A stretch of DNA of 64,000 nt, taken from positions 23,874 to 87,873 of the forward strand of contig CAZNSX010000010.1 of the NCBI GenBank assembly GCA_964575845.1, given 5' to 3'. Made by a program: the position numbers and the translations under genes. The notes below the pieces were generated by a model that saw nothing but the letters and a program-made list of their open reading frames with translations, did not search any database and was not told the DNA's origin. Positions 26,081 to 34,946 of this stretch are shown in pieces. The stretch is from CAZNSX01 sp964575845. GTDB taxonomy: Bacteria > UBA8248 > CAZNSX01. The first letter of the stretch is position 1, and each line of letters starts with the position of its first letter.

Positions 26081-26146
26081 CCTTTACAAGGAGAGGCCAA
26101 TCCTCTAAGATTCCCCTTAGGTCTTCTAAACTCCGGGGTGTAAGGG

Positions 26147-27619
26147 ATGGAGATATACGAGCTGACGATTCATGAACTCAGAGAGAAGCTGAAGGGCCGC
26201 GAGCTTTCCTCTCTGGAGGCGACCGATTCCTACCTCAAGCGGATAGATGAGGTAGATGAGAAGGTCAACGCTTTTATCACCCTCACCGCGGAAGAGGCTC
26301 GGAAGCAGGCCCGTGCGGCTGACGAGCTTTACGGCCGGGGAGATGAGACGCCGTCGCTCCTCGGGGTGCCCCTCGCCCTAAAGGACATCCTCTGCATGAG
26401 GGGCATTCGCGCCACCTGCGGCTCCCGGATATTGGAGCCCTTCCTTCCCCCCTACGATGGCACGGTGGTGGAGCGGCTCAGGTCTCAGGGAGCCGTTTTC
26501 CTGGGAAAGCTGAACATGGATGAGTTCGCCATGGGCTCATCCACGGAAACAAGCCACTTCGGCATAACACGAAACCCCTGGGACCTCAGCACCATACCGG
26601 GCGGCAGCAGCGGGGGCTCGGCCGCCGCCGTGGCCGCGGACGAGTGCTCGGGCTCTTTTGGCTCCGATACGGGGGGCTCCATCCGGCAGCCGGCCGCCTG
26701 TTGCGGCATCGTGGGGCTGAAGCCGACCTACGGGCGAGTCTCCCGCTATGGCCTCGTGGCCTTCGCCTCCTCCCTGGACCAGATAGGGCCGATGACGAAA
26801 GATGTGACCGACTGCGCCCTTCTCCTCAGTGTCATAGCCGGCCACGACCCCAGGGACTCAACCTCGGCAAACCTTCCCGTGCCCGACTACACCCGCTCCC
26901 TCACGCCTGAGGTGGAGGGCCTCAAGATAGGCATCCCCAGGGAGTATTTTGTGGAGGGGATGGAGGAGGATGTGGAGACTCTGCTCAGAGCGGCCGCGGC
27001 CAAATTTGAGGAGATGGGCGCGGCGCTTGAAGAAGTATCCCTCCCCCATTCGGAATACGCCGTCGCCACCTACTACCTCATCGCGCCGGCCGAGGCGAGC
27101 AGCAACCTCGCCCGCTACGACGGCGTGCGCTACGGCTTCAGGGCGAAGGGCCCCCCCGGAGGGGGGGAGAGCCTCATAGAGATGTATTCCCGCTCCAGGG
27201 AGGAGGGTTTTGGCGATGAGGTGAAAAGGAGGATAATGCTCGGCACCTACGCCTTGAGCTCAGGCTATTATGATGCCTACTATCTCAAGGCACAGAAGGT
27301 GAGAACCCTGATAAAACGGGATTTCGAGCGGGCCTTCGAGCGGGTGGACTTCCTTCTCACGCCCACCGCACCGACGGCCGCCTTCAAGATAGGCGAAAAA
27401 ATGCAGGACCCCCTCACCATGTACCTCTCGGACATCCTTACCATTCCCTGCAACCTGGCCGGAATTCCGGGGGTGAGCCTCCCCTGCGGCTTTACCCGGC
27501 GGGGGCTCCCCGTGGGGCTCCAGCTCCTGGGAAAGCCCTTTGATGAGGAGACCATCCTCAGGGCCGCCTTCGCCTTCGAGCAGGCCACGGACTATCATAA
27601 AAGGAGGCCTGAGCTTTAG
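26147..27619 (+). CDS. gatA: aspartyl/glutamyl-tRNA amidotransferase subunit A
   Basis: 490 residues. GatA releases ammonia from glutamine for GatB to amidate Glu-tRNA(Gln) or Asp-tRNA(Asn). The amidase triad is visible: Lys79 in LALKDI, the cis-Ser in PGGSSGGSAAA and the nucleophile Ser in GSDTGGSIRQPA. Length matches the family. gatB follows 11 bases later. gatC, usually just upstream, is not in the window, so it must lie elsewhere. Confidence 0.97.
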   Translation: MEIYELTIHELREKLKGRELSSLEATDSYLKRIDEVDEKVNAFITLTAEEARKQARAADELYGRGDETPSLLGVPLALKDILCMRGIRATCGSRILEPFLPPYDGTVVERLRSQGAVFLGKLNMDEFAMGSSTETSHFGITRNPWDLSTIPGGSSGGSAAAVAADECSGSFGSDTGGSIRQPAACCGIVGLKPTYGRVSRYGLVAFASSLDQIGPMTKDVTDCALLLSVIAGHDPRDSTSANLPVPDYTRSLTPEVEGLKIGIPREYFVEGMEEDVETLLRAAAAKFEEMGAALEEVSLPHSEYAVATYYLIAPAEASSNLARYDGVRYGFRAKGPPGGGESLIEMYSRSREEGFGDEVKRRIMLGTYALSSGYYDAYYLKAQKVRTLIKRDFERAFERVDFLLTPTAPTAAFKIGEKMQDPLTMYLSDILTIPCNLAGIPGVSLPCGFTRRGLPVGLQLLGKPFDEETILRAAFAFEQATDYHKRRPEL

Positions 27620-27630
27620 AAGGGTTACCC

Positions 27631-29079
27631 ATGGAATACGAAGCGGTAATAGGTCTTGAGGTTCACGCTCAGCTTCTGACCAAGTCAAAGGTCTTCTGCG
27701 GCTGCAGCACCCGGTTCGGCCTTCCCCCGAATACCAACACCTGCCCGGTATGTCTCGGGCTTCCGGGAGTTCTCCCCGTGCTCAACCGCAAGGCCCTTGA
27801 GTTCACCCTGAAGATGGCCCTCGCCACGGGCTGCGAGATCGCCCCCTCCTCACGCTTCGCCAGGAAGAACTACTTCTACCCCGACCTTCCCAAGGGTTAT
27901 CAGATATCGCAGTATGAGCTGCCCATCGCCTTGGGGGGGGTAGTGGAGATAAGGCTCAACGGCAAGAAAAAGCGCATCGGCCTCACCCGCATCCACATGG
28001 AAGAGGATGCGGGAAAGCTCATTCACGGCGAGAACCTGGATGACCCGGGCAGCAGCTACGTGGATTTCAACCGCTCCGGGGTTCCGCTCATCGAGATCGT
28101 GAGCGAGCCCGACCTCAAGAGCCCAGAGGAGGCCCAGGAGTACCTCCAGGAGCTCCGCAAGATTCTCGTTTATCTTGAGATCTGCGACGGCAACATGGAG
28201 GAAGGGAGCCTCCGCTGCGACGCCAATGTCTCGGTAAACCCGGTGGGAAGCGAGAAGTTCGGGACCAAGGTGGAGCTCAAGAACATGAACTCCTTCCGCT
28301 TTGTGCGGAGGGCACTTGAGTATGAGATAGAGCGCCAGATAAAGCTTCTCACAAGCGGGAGAGAGGTGATTCAGGAAACCCGCCTCTGGGACCCCTCGCA
28401 AGGAATCACCACCTCTATGCGCCAGAAGGAGGAGGCCCACGACTACCGCTATTTCCCCGAACCCGACCTTGTCCCCCTGGAGATGGATGAGGGTTGGGTC
28501 GAGAGGCTCAGAGCCACGCTGCCAGAGTCCCCTCAGGCGAAGCTGGAGCGCTTCATGGAAAGCTACAGCCTTCCCGGGTACGATGCCAAGATCCTCACCT
28601 CAAGCCGCGCTCTCGCCGACTATTTCGAGCAGTGCGCGAAGCTTTTCCCCCAGCCCAAAACGGTGAGCAACTGGGTGATGGGAGAGCTCCTTCGAGTCCT
28701 GAAGGAGAGAAAGCAGGAGGTGGAGGAATGCCGCGTCACCCCCCGCCACCTGGTATCCCTCCTCAAGATGGTGGAAGGCGGCGAGGTCACAGGCACCATA
28801 GCCAAAGCCGTCTTTGAGGAGATGGCCACCACGGGGGAAATGCCCGAAGCAGTGGTGGAGGGAAAGGGCCTGAGGCCCATCACGGACGCCGCCGAGCTTG
28901 GGGCCATCGTGGAGAAGGTTATGGCCGAGAACCCGGACCTGGTGGAAAACTACCGGGCTGGGAAGGAGAAGCTCCTTGGCTTTTTCGTGGGCCAAGTCAT
29001 GAAGGCCACAGGAGGGAAGGCGAACCCGGGAGGGGTTCAGCGAATGCTCCGTGAAAAGCTTTCTTCAAAGGAAGGATAA
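27631..29079 (+). CDS. gatB: aspartyl/glutamyl-tRNA amidotransferase subunit B
   Basis: 482 residues. N-terminal kinase-like catalytic domain with YEAVIGLEVHAQL, the zinc-binding pairs in FCGCSTRFG and CPVCLGLPG, IHMEEDAGKL and YVDFNRSGVPLIE. The C-terminal GatB/YqeY helical tail (about 330-482) recognises the tRNA. It phosphorylates and then amidates the misacylated tRNA using ammonia from GatA. A bidirectional terminator follows the stop. Confidence 0.97.
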   Translation: MEYEAVIGLEVHAQLLTKSKVFCGCSTRFGLPPNTNTCPVCLGLPGVLPVLNRKALEFTLKMALATGCEIAPSSRFARKNYFYPDLPKGYQISQYELPIALGGVVEIRLNGKKKRIGLTRIHMEEDAGKLIHGENLDDPGSSYVDFNRSGVPLIEIVSEPDLKSPEEAQEYLQELRKILVYLEICDGNMEEGSLRCDANVSVNPVGSEKFGTKVELKNMNSFRFVRRALEYEIERQIKLLTSGREVIQETRLWDPSQGITTSMRQKEEAHDYRYFPEPDLVPLEMDEGWVERLRATLPESPQAKLERFMESYSLPGYDAKILTSSRALADYFEQCAKLFPQPKTVSNWVMGELLRVLKERKQEVEECRVTPRHLVSLLKMVEGGEVTGTIAKAVFEEMATTGEMPEAVVEGKGLRPITDAAELGAIVEKVMAENPDLVENYRAGKEKLLGFFVGQVMKATGGKANPGGVQRMLREKLSSKEG

Positions 29080-29082
29080 GAA

Positions 29083-29114
29083 AGGGGGGGGAAGCCTTCA
29101 GGCTTCCCCCCCTT
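29083..29114. terminator. bidirectional intrinsic terminator between gatB and rpoZ
   Basis: A GC-rich stem (AGGGGGGG...AAGCC / GGCTT...CCCCCCCT) closes a TTCA loop. On the minus strand it is followed by TTTCTT, a U-tract serving the rpoZ end of the chaperone operon. On the plus strand it follows gatB without a good U-tract. Confidence 0.75.
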
Positions 29115-29136
29115 GTGCATGACTCAAGAGCTTATC

Positions 29137-29406
29137 TCATTCTTCCTCGGGAGCCCCGCCCTGAAATTCCCCTTCAAACTCCTCTGAAGCGCCCTCTGGC
29201 GCAATGACGCGGTCTTTCATCTCGTACTGGAGCTTCCCCGCGATGATCTCCCGGAGAACCGTTTCCTCGAGGTTTTCGCTGGGTTCTTCTATCAGTGGTG
29301 GAGAAGACTTCTTAATCTGGGCCAAGCGTCTAGCGATGAGCATACAAAGGAGAAAACGGTTTTTAACGCGCGCCAAAGCCTTTTCGAAGAGGTCATTTTC
29401 GTTCAT
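29137..29406 (-). CDS. rpoZ: RNA polymerase omega subunit
   Basis: 89 residues from MNENDLFEKALARVKNRF; codons upstream to 29568 are not part of omega. The conserved helix with NRFLLCMLIARRLAQI and the acidic C-terminus fit RpoZ, which helps fold and hold the beta-prime subunit. In many bacteria rpoZ lies between gmk and coaBC; here that pair (42 kb) lacks it and rpoZ closes the chaperone operon. Confidence 0.88.
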   Translation of the reverse strand: MNENDLFEKALARVKNRFLLCMLIARRLAQIKKSSPPLIEEPSENLEETVLREIIAGKLQYEMKDRVIAPEGASEEFEGEFQGGAPEEE

Positions 29407-29509
29407 CAAGAACTGTCTCCCTTCACGGTGGCTGAAGCCCCCCGAAGGGGGGAAAAATCTCCGGGAAAAAGGCTTTAACAGAGAAAAGCTCTTCGAACTC
29501 AGAATCGGA

Positions 29510-29917
29510 TTAACCCCCCTTGGACTGCTGAACGTATTCAACGCGGAGCTGATAGAGGACATAATCAAGAACTTTCTCCTCCTCAGCCGTCAAGTTTCCC
29601 GCGGTTTTCTCCTTGAGCAGATTCAGGAGTTCTATAAAGAGCCTGCCTTGAGAAAGGTCCTGCCTTACTTCCCCGCTCTCATCCTTAAGGCCCACCATAT
29701 TTAGCATGGCATAGTTGCTGAGAAGCCTTACCAAGTCGGAAAACTGAGCCTCGGGCATCGGACCCTCGCCGGGGCGCTCTTCTCGGGGGGGCTCCCTGCG
29801 CGGAGGTTCCCTGCGGGGGGGCTCCTTTCTCTCCGGCGGCTCCTCCGCCCGGTCCCTGGCGGAGAAACGCTTATCGCTCACGGTAAAGGCGGGCTTTTTT
29901 TCCTCTTCCCCCTTCAT
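29510..29917 (-). CDS. DUF1844 protein with proline/arginine linker
   Basis: 135 residues in three parts. The N-terminal motif is KPAFTVSDKRFS (residues 8-19). A low-complexity linker of RREPP-type repeats covers about residues 25-52. The DUF1844 domain follows from about 55 (FSDLVRLLSNYAMLNMVGL, then LNLLKEKTAGNLTAEEEKVLDYVLYQLR). DUF1844 has no established function. The FTVSD[KR]R motif recurs near the N-terminus of GrpE in the same operon. SD AAGGAG precedes the ATG. Confidence 0.85.
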   Translation of the reverse strand: MKGEEEKKPAFTVSDKRFSARDRAEEPPERKEPPRREPPRREPPREERPGEGPMPEAQFSDLVRLLSNYAMLNMVGLKDESGEVRQDLSQGRLFIELLNLLKEKTAGNLTAEEEKVLDYVLYQLRVEYVQQSKGG

Positions 29918-29932
29918 TCCGCTCCTTCCCCC

Positions 29933-30595
29933 TTAGGCCTCTCCCCCTGAGGAGCCACCCCCCCGGGGCCAACGGGAAAGGTGGACAACCCTCTCGGCGG
30001 GCCCTTCGCCCTTCTCGGCCTCCCGGAGCTTTCTCCAGGTATAGTGGATACGATGTAGTACGGTCAGGTGGGTCGCGATAGCCATTATCCAAAGGGCATA
30101 TGGAAGGAATCCCAGAAGGGCCCCGGCGCTCAACAGAATGAGCCGCTCGGGTCTCTCCATTACCCCGACACTGCACTTCTCTATCAGATTCTCGGCACGG
30201 GCCCTGGCATATGGCACAAGTGCCGTTCCCACCATGGCCAGCGAGGCCAGCAGCACGAGCCGCTTATCGCCCCGGTTCACATAAAAAATTAAAACCCCCA
30301 ACAATAGCACCATATCCGAGTAACGGTCAACCACCGAATCGTAGAATGCGCCAAATTTGCTCGTCCGACTCGCGGCCCGCGCCACGGCTCCGTCCATAAT
30401 ATCGAAGGCGCCCCCTAGCAATATTAAGACCCCGGCCCAAAAGATATGCCCCAGAGCAAATCCCACACCCGCCGTCAGATTCAACAGAAAACCCAGGGTG
30501 GTCAGCACGAAGGGGTCAACCCCCCGTCTCCAGACAAACCTGATGAAAGCGTCTACGTACCCGTCAAGCTGCCTGCCCACAAGCGTGCTTAACAT
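29933..30595 (-). CDS. CDP-alcohol phosphatidyltransferase
   Basis: 220 residues from ATG 30595 (GAGG about 9 bases upstream), beginning inside the last codons of dnaJ; an ORF start at 30658 would be deeper inside dnaJ. Several membrane helices carry the family signature DIMDGAVARAASRTSKFGAF followed by DSVVDRYSD, i.e. D-G-x2-AR-x8-G-x3-D-x3-D. The enzyme makes a phospholipid head group such as phosphatidylglycerol-phosphate or phosphatidylinositol-phosphate; which one cannot be told. Its place in a heat-shock operon couples membrane synthesis with chaperones. Confidence 0.9.
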   Translation of the reverse strand: MLSTLVGRQLDGYVDAFIRFVWRRGVDPFVLTTLGFLLNLTAGVGFALGHIFWAGVLILLGGAFDIMDGAVARAASRTSKFGAFYDSVVDRYSDMVLLLGVLIFYVNRGDKRLVLLASLAMVGTALVPYARARAENLIEKCSVGVMERPERLILLSAGALLGFLPYALWIMAIATHLTVLHRIHYTWRKLREAEKGEGPAERVVHLSRWPRGGGSSGGEA

Positions 30596-30632
30596 TTCAC
30601 CGTGCCTCTGATGAGCCCCAATCCCAGGCCTC

Positions 30633-31736
30633 TCAGTCGCGGGAAAATAGCTGACCAAAAAATCCCTTGTTTTTTCCCTTTTCTTCTTTCTTCACGAGCT
30701 CGGCCAGCTCTCTGAAGAGCTCCTCTTCCCTGGGGGTCAGCTCCGTGGGGGTTTTCACCACCACCTGGACCAGCTGGTCTCCCCGGCCCTTCCGGCCCAG
30801 CACGGGAAAGCCCCCCCCCTTGATGCGGAGGGTGTCCCCTGTCTGAGTTCCCCTGGGAATGGAAAGCTTTGCCCTCCCATTAAGGGTGAGCACCTCCAGC
30901 TCATCGCCCAGTGCCGCCTGAGGGAAGCTTATGGGAACCTGACAGAGAAGGTGCTCTCCCTCCCGCTGGAAGAAGGGGTGGGGCTCCATCTGAATGGCTA
31001 TGTATAAGTCGCCGGGAGGCCCCCCCCGCAGGCCTTCCTCCCCCTCGCCAGCCAGGCGCAGCCTGGCCCCTGCGTCCACTCCCGGTGGAATCTTGATCGT
31101 AAGCCTCTTGGGCTCTTGGCGTTGCCCCAGGCCCCGGCATTCGGGGCAGGATTTCTGGGCCATACGGCCCTCACCTTGACAGCGGCGACAGGTGGTGCTG
31201 ATGCTGAAGAATCCCTGGCGAATCTCTATCTGCCCCCTCCCGCCACACTCGGTGCAGGATATGGTGACGCCCCCTTCGGCTCCGGTTCCCCGGCAGGCAC
31301 TACAACTCTTGAGGTGCTCAAACTCTATCTCTTTCTCAGCCCCCGAGGACGCCTCCTCAAAACTGAGGCTAAGGTTATAGATGAGGTCCCGGCCCGGCTG
31401 AGCTGCCGTCCGGTAGGCCCTCCCTCGGCCGAAGCCGAATATATCACCAAAGATGTCCCCGAAACTAGAGAAGATATCCTCAAACCCTCGGAAACCACTG
31501 AAGCCCGTCTGCCTCAGACCGTCGTGGCCGAAGCGGTCATAAAGCTCCCTCCTCTCAGGGTCGCGGAGCACCTCGTAGGCTTCGGCCGCCTCCTTGAACT
31601 TCTCCTCGGCCGCCTTATCTCCCTGATTGCGGTCGGGATGATACTTGAGGGCAAGGCGGCGGTAGGCCTTTTTCAGTTCCTCCTCCGCGGCATCATGGCT
31701 TACACCAAGGACTTCATAGTAGTCGCGCCTGGCCAT
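30633..31736 (-). CDS. dnaJ: DnaJ co-chaperone (canonical, with four zinc-binding CxxCxGxG repeats)
   Basis: 367 residues. J-domain with HPD in LKYHPDRNQGD (residues 28-38), then the Gly/Phe region (FSGFRGFEDIFSSFGDIFG). The cysteine-rich zinc domain has four repeats (CSACRGTG, CTECGGRG, CRRCQGEG, CPECRGLG), followed by the C-terminal substrate-binding domains. It stimulates DnaK ATPase and delivers substrates. It follows grpE by 20 bases. A second DnaJ homologue lies at 33719 in the same operon. Confidence 0.95.
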   Translation of the reverse strand: MARRDYYEVLGVSHDAAEEELKKAYRRLALKYHPDRNQGDKAAEEKFKEAAEAYEVLRDPERRELYDRFGHDGLRQTGFSGFRGFEDIFSSFGDIFGDIFGFGRGRAYRTAAQPGRDLIYNLSLSFEEASSGAEKEIEFEHLKSCSACRGTGAEGGVTISCTECGGRGQIEIRQGFFSISTTCRRCQGEGRMAQKSCPECRGLGQRQEPKRLTIKIPPGVDAGARLRLAGEGEEGLRGGPPGDLYIAIQMEPHPFFQREGEHLLCQVPISFPQAALGDELEVLTLNGRAKLSIPRGTQTGDTLRIKGGGFPVLGRKGRGDQLVQVVVKTPTELTPREEELFRELAELVKKEEKGKNKGFFGQLFSRD

Positions 31737-31756
31737 AGAGCTTGGGGAACCCCCCT

Positions 31757-32440
31757 CTAGCTTTCAGGTTCTTCCTCTTCCTCTCCGACCGTATCCGGAG
31801 GGGCCTCCCCCTCGGCGGTCGAGGGGTGAACGGCCACTCCCACTCTCACCCTTGCGGGCCTGAGAACCCTGCCGCCCATGAGATAGCCCCTCTGCACCTC
31901 CTCCAGAATAAGACCCTCCTGGGCCGCGGCCTCAACGCCGACCGTTCCTACTGCCTCGTGGAACTCCGGGTTGAAGGATGAGCCTTGGGCTTCTATCTCC
32001 TCCACGCCATGCTCTTGGAATTTCTGAGAAAGCTGCTGGCGAATTATCTCGATCCCGTCCAGGAGGCCCTGCTGGGAGGAGTCTCCTCCCGCCCCTTCGG
32101 CCATGAAAAGGGCTCGGTCAAGACTATCTGCGATTTCCAAAAAGCTCCCCAGGATCTGAGCTTTTGCCTCCTCCGCGCGACGCTCAAGGTCTCGAGCCTG
32201 CCGTGCCCTGAAGGCCTCGTTCTCCTCCCTCATGCGCTCAAGATGCTCCTCCAGGCGCTTTTGCTGGGAGGAGAGTTTTCTTTCCAGCTGCTCCACGTAG
32301 GTGGGAAGGCGGGGTTTGACCTCCTTCACCTCCTGAGAGGCTTCCACCTCCCCGTCATCCTGGGCTAAGATAGGCCGCCGGTCTGAGACCGTGAAGCTCG
32401 GGCGCTCCTGGGCCTCGACTTTCTCAGCATCTTCTCCCAA
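31757..32440 (-). CDS. grpE: GrpE nucleotide-exchange factor
   Basis: 227 residues. A long N-terminal coiled coil (about 55-110) precedes the GrpE head with EFHEAVGTVGVEAA and the C-terminal ILEEVQRGYLMGGRVLRPARVRVG. It releases ADP from DnaK. The start is TTG 32440, backed by the SD GGAGG with 8-base spacing. The N-terminus carries RPSFTVSDRRPIL (about 13-25), almost the same as a motif in the DUF1844 protein of this operon. The C-terminal tail is unusually extended and acidic. Confidence 0.94.
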   Translation of the reverse strand: MGEDAEKVEAQERPSFTVSDRRPILAQDDGEVEASQEVKEVKPRLPTYVEQLERKLSSQQKRLEEHLERMREENEAFRARQARDLERRAEEAKAQILGSFLEIADSLDRALFMAEGAGGDSSQQGLLDGIEIIRQQLSQKFQEHGVEEIEAQGSSFNPEFHEAVGTVGVEAAAQEGLILEEVQRGYLMGGRVLRPARVRVGVAVHPSTAEGEAPPDTVGEEEEEPES

Positions 32441-32467
32441 AGATTCTTCCTCCCTTTGGCTCCGGCT

Positions 32468-33322
32468 TCAGTAGGGAGCCATGGCCAGAAGCCGCTCTAT
32501 GCGCTTATCTATGGACGGATGAGTGCTGAAAAGGGAACTCATGCCACCACCCGAAAGCGGGTTCACGATGAACATGTGCGCGGTGGCCGGGCTCGCTTGC
32601 ATGGGGATGCGCTTTGCCGCGTAGTCAAGCTTTTTGAGGGCTCCGGCCAGCCCGCGGGGGCTCCCCGCAAGCCGCGCCCCCGATGAATCGGCCAAATACT
32701 CCCGTGAGCGTGAGATGGCCATCTGGAGCATAAGAGCCGCGATGGGAGCAAGGATGGCTACCAGGAGCAGGCCAAGACCTCCTCCCCCCCTTCCCTCATT
32801 ATCCCGGCCCCCACCACCGAAGATGGCGGCCCATTGGGCCATGGTTGCCAACCACATAATGGCTCCCGCAATGGTGGCGGCGATGGTGCTGATGAGGATG
32901 TCCCGGTTCTTGATATGGGAGAGTTCATGGGCCAGAACCCCCCTTATCTCCTCCCTGTCCAGAAGCCTCTGGAGCCCCTCTGTCACGGCCACAGCCGAAT
33001 GCTCGGGGTTCCTGCCGGTGGCGAAGGCATTGGGGGTCTCTTTGGGGATGACGTAAAGCTTTGGCATGGGAAGGCCCCCTTTGAGGCTCATATCCTGCAC
33101 CATGCGGTAAAGCTCGGGCGCTTCCCTATCTGAGACCTCCCGGGCACGATACATGGAGAGCACGATCTTGTCAGAGTACCAATAGCTCCCCACGTTCATC
33201 ACCGCGGCCAGGATTATGGCCATCACGAGCCCACTCCTGCCTCCTACGGCCTGGCCGATGAGAAGGATTAAGGCCGTCAGAGCGGCCAGCAGGATGTAGG
33301 TTTTGATTGAATTGGTCGTCAT
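32468..33322 (-). CDS. htpX: HtpX-type membrane zinc metalloprotease
   Basis: 284 residues. Two N-terminal membrane helices (about 8-50), the zinc site HELSH in VLAHELSHIKNRD (near residue 130), a further hydrophobic pair, and the third zinc ligand in SRSREYLADSSGA. HtpX degrades damaged inner-membrane proteins, which fits its place in a heat-shock operon. Its start overlaps the hspR stop by 4 bases. Confidence 0.95.
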   Translation of the reverse strand: MTTNSIKTYILLAALTALILLIGQAVGGRSGLVMAIILAAVMNVGSYWYSDKIVLSMYRAREVSDREAPELYRMVQDMSLKGGLPMPKLYVIPKETPNAFATGRNPEHSAVAVTEGLQRLLDREEIRGVLAHELSHIKNRDILISTIAATIAGAIMWLATMAQWAAIFGGGGRDNEGRGGGGLGLLLVAILAPIAALMLQMAISRSREYLADSSGARLAGSPRGLAGALKKLDYAAKRIPMQASPATAHMFIVNPLSGGGMSSLFSTHPSIDKRIERLLAMAPY

Positions 33323-33714
33323 TTATTATCCGCCTCCTTGATTTTCACCACTTTGGTTGATCGGGCCCTGACAAGAGCATTCTTCGGCCCCTCCTGCCTG
33401 GCCTCCAGGGTTTCCCATATCTCGCTCCCGATCAAACTCTTTAGCTCTTCGAGCAGGGCCATATTGCGTCCAAGTTTCTCCCTGAGCTCCAAGATTATCC
33501 CCACCCCCGCAATGTTAACGCCGAGCTCACGGGTGAGGTTCAGGATCACCTCCAGGCGTTCCACATCCTCCCGGGAGTAAAGGCGTGTGTTCCCCTTGCT
33601 CCGGGAGGGCTTGAGAAGTCCCTCCCGCTCATAAAGGCGCAGGGTCTGGGGATGGAGCTCATACATCTCGGATACCACGCTTATGGTGAAATATTCCTTA
33701 TTCCGGGGGCTCAT
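33319..33714 (-). CDS. hspR: HspR, MerR-family heat-shock repressor
   Basis: 131 residues. The MerR helix-turn-helix YFTISVVSEMYELHPQTLRLYEREGLLKP-type region covers residues 8-36 and is followed by the wing NTRLYSREDVERL and a helical tail. HspR represses clpB and dnaK operons by binding HAIR (CTTGAGT-N7-ACTCAAG), with DnaK as co-repressor. A HAIR-like site is present on the clpB promoter in this window (39692-39712). The gene lies 4 bases after the dnaJ-like gene and overlaps htpX. Confidence 0.93.
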   Translation of the reverse strand: MSPRNKEYFTISVVSEMYELHPQTLRLYEREGLLKPSRSKGNTRLYSREDVERLEVILNLTRELGVNIAGVGIILELREKLGRNMALLEELKSLIGSEIWETLEARQEGPKNALVRARSTKVVKIKEADNK

Positions 33715-33718
33715 GGCA

Positions 33719-34831
33719 TCACCTCACCTTCTGAGCCCTTGGGTTCATGGGATTGAGTCGCTCGAAGTCTCTCAAAAGCTGCTTGGAACGTTCATCCAGA
33801 AACTTCGGAACGGTTATCTTGACCGTAACGAAGAGGTCCCCGCGGCCGCCTCCTTTTAGGCGCGGCATGCCCTTCCCCTGGAGCCGGAAACGTTGCCCGC
33901 TCTCAGCTCCCGGGGGTACGGTCATCAGCGAGGTACCCTCCGGCGTCCTCACCTCTATCTTGGCGCCCAGGGCGGCCTCGGTTATTGTGAGAGGCACCTC
34001 GCAATAGAGATTATCCCCCTTTCGCTCGAAGGAGGGGTGGGTGCGAACCTTGGTAATGATGTAAAGGTCTCCCGGGGGGCCGCCGTTATTGCCAGGCTCC
34101 CCCTTGCCCGCGAGTCTGACCCTTGAGCCCGTATCCACTCCCGGAGGAATCTTCACGTCAATGAGCTCAGTCCCCTGGAGCTTACCACTCCCACCGCAGT
34201 GGGAGCATGGGTTGAGATTCACTCTACCCGTGCCTCCACAGCGGGGACAGGGGTAGGGGATGAGGATGGGTCCGCGCCTTCCTCTGCCCTCGCCCGTGCC
34301 TTTGCACTCGGGGCAGACGGCACTCTCGCCTCCGCCCCTCACCCCTGTGCCGCGGCACTCACCACAGGGCTTAAGCTTGCCCAAGCTTATCCGGGTCGAA
34401 AAACCCCTGAACGCATCCTCAAAGGAAATCTCCAGAGAGTAATGAATGTCATTGCCCTTGGTGGGAGAAGTTCTTGCCTCGGCCCGGGCCTTCCGACTCC
34501 GCCTTCCGAATAGGTCGCCAAAGATATCTCCCAGGCCCCCGAGGTCAAAGGAGCTGAAGTCAAACCCGCTGGAATCAAATCCTTCGCCCGGAGCCCCGGC
34601 AAAGGCCTGATGGCCGAGCTGGTCGTACTTGGCCCGCCGTTCCTTATCGCTTAGCACATGATAGGCTTCGGAGAGCTCCTTGAACCGGGCCTCAGCCGCC
34701 TTATCACCTGGGTTGACATCAGGGTGATGCTTGCGGGCAAGACGCCGGTAGGCCTTCTTTATCTGGTCCAGGGTGGCATTGCGGGGCACCCCGAGGACTT
34801 CATAATAGTCTCGCTTGCTCGCCGTAACCAT
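33719..34831 (-). CDS. dnaJ: second DnaJ-type co-chaperone
   Basis: 370 residues. J-domain with HPD (ARKHHPDVNPGD), a short Gly/Phe region, and a zinc domain with four cysteine repeats (CGECRGTG, CPECKGTG, CPRCGGTG, CSHCGGSG). The C-terminal domains have KIPPGVDTGSRVRLAGKGEPG. It is a full type-I DnaJ clearly diverged from the copy at 30633. The dnaK-dnaJ-hspR order is that of HspR-controlled operons in actinobacteria and other phyla. A 6-bp hairpin with a 3-base loop (34918-34932) lies in the 115-bp gap after dnaK and may set transcript ratios. Confidence 0.93.
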   Translation of the reverse strand: MVTASKRDYYEVLGVPRNATLDQIKKAYRRLARKHHPDVNPGDKAAEARFKELSEAYHVLSDKERRAKYDQLGHQAFAGAPGEGFDSSGFDFSSFDLGGLGDIFGDLFGRRSRKARAEARTSPTKGNDIHYSLEISFEDAFRGFSTRISLGKLKPCGECRGTGVRGGGESAVCPECKGTGEGRGRRGPILIPYPCPRCGGTGRVNLNPCSHCGGSGKLQGTELIDVKIPPGVDTGSRVRLAGKGEPGNNGGPPGDLYIITKVRTHPSFERKGDNLYCEVPLTITEAALGAKIEVRTPEGTSLMTVPPGAESGQRFRLQGKGMPRLKGGGRGDLFVTVKITVPKFLDERSKQLLRDFERLNPMNPRAQKVR

Positions 34832-34946
34832 GGTTGACCCGCCCGCTGAAGGACGCTCGAATTGTGAGTCAGGCTCTATGACACGTGGACCCGACCACTC
34901 TCACCCCTTGACCTTTTCTCCGCCGGGCGGAGGGCACACCCCACCC

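Noticed and set aside
26010..26108. 32-codon frame between the antiporter gene and gatA
   Set aside because: Weakly PAS-like wording in the translation but too short, no SD, and it contains the inverted repeat; not supportable as a gene or as gatC.
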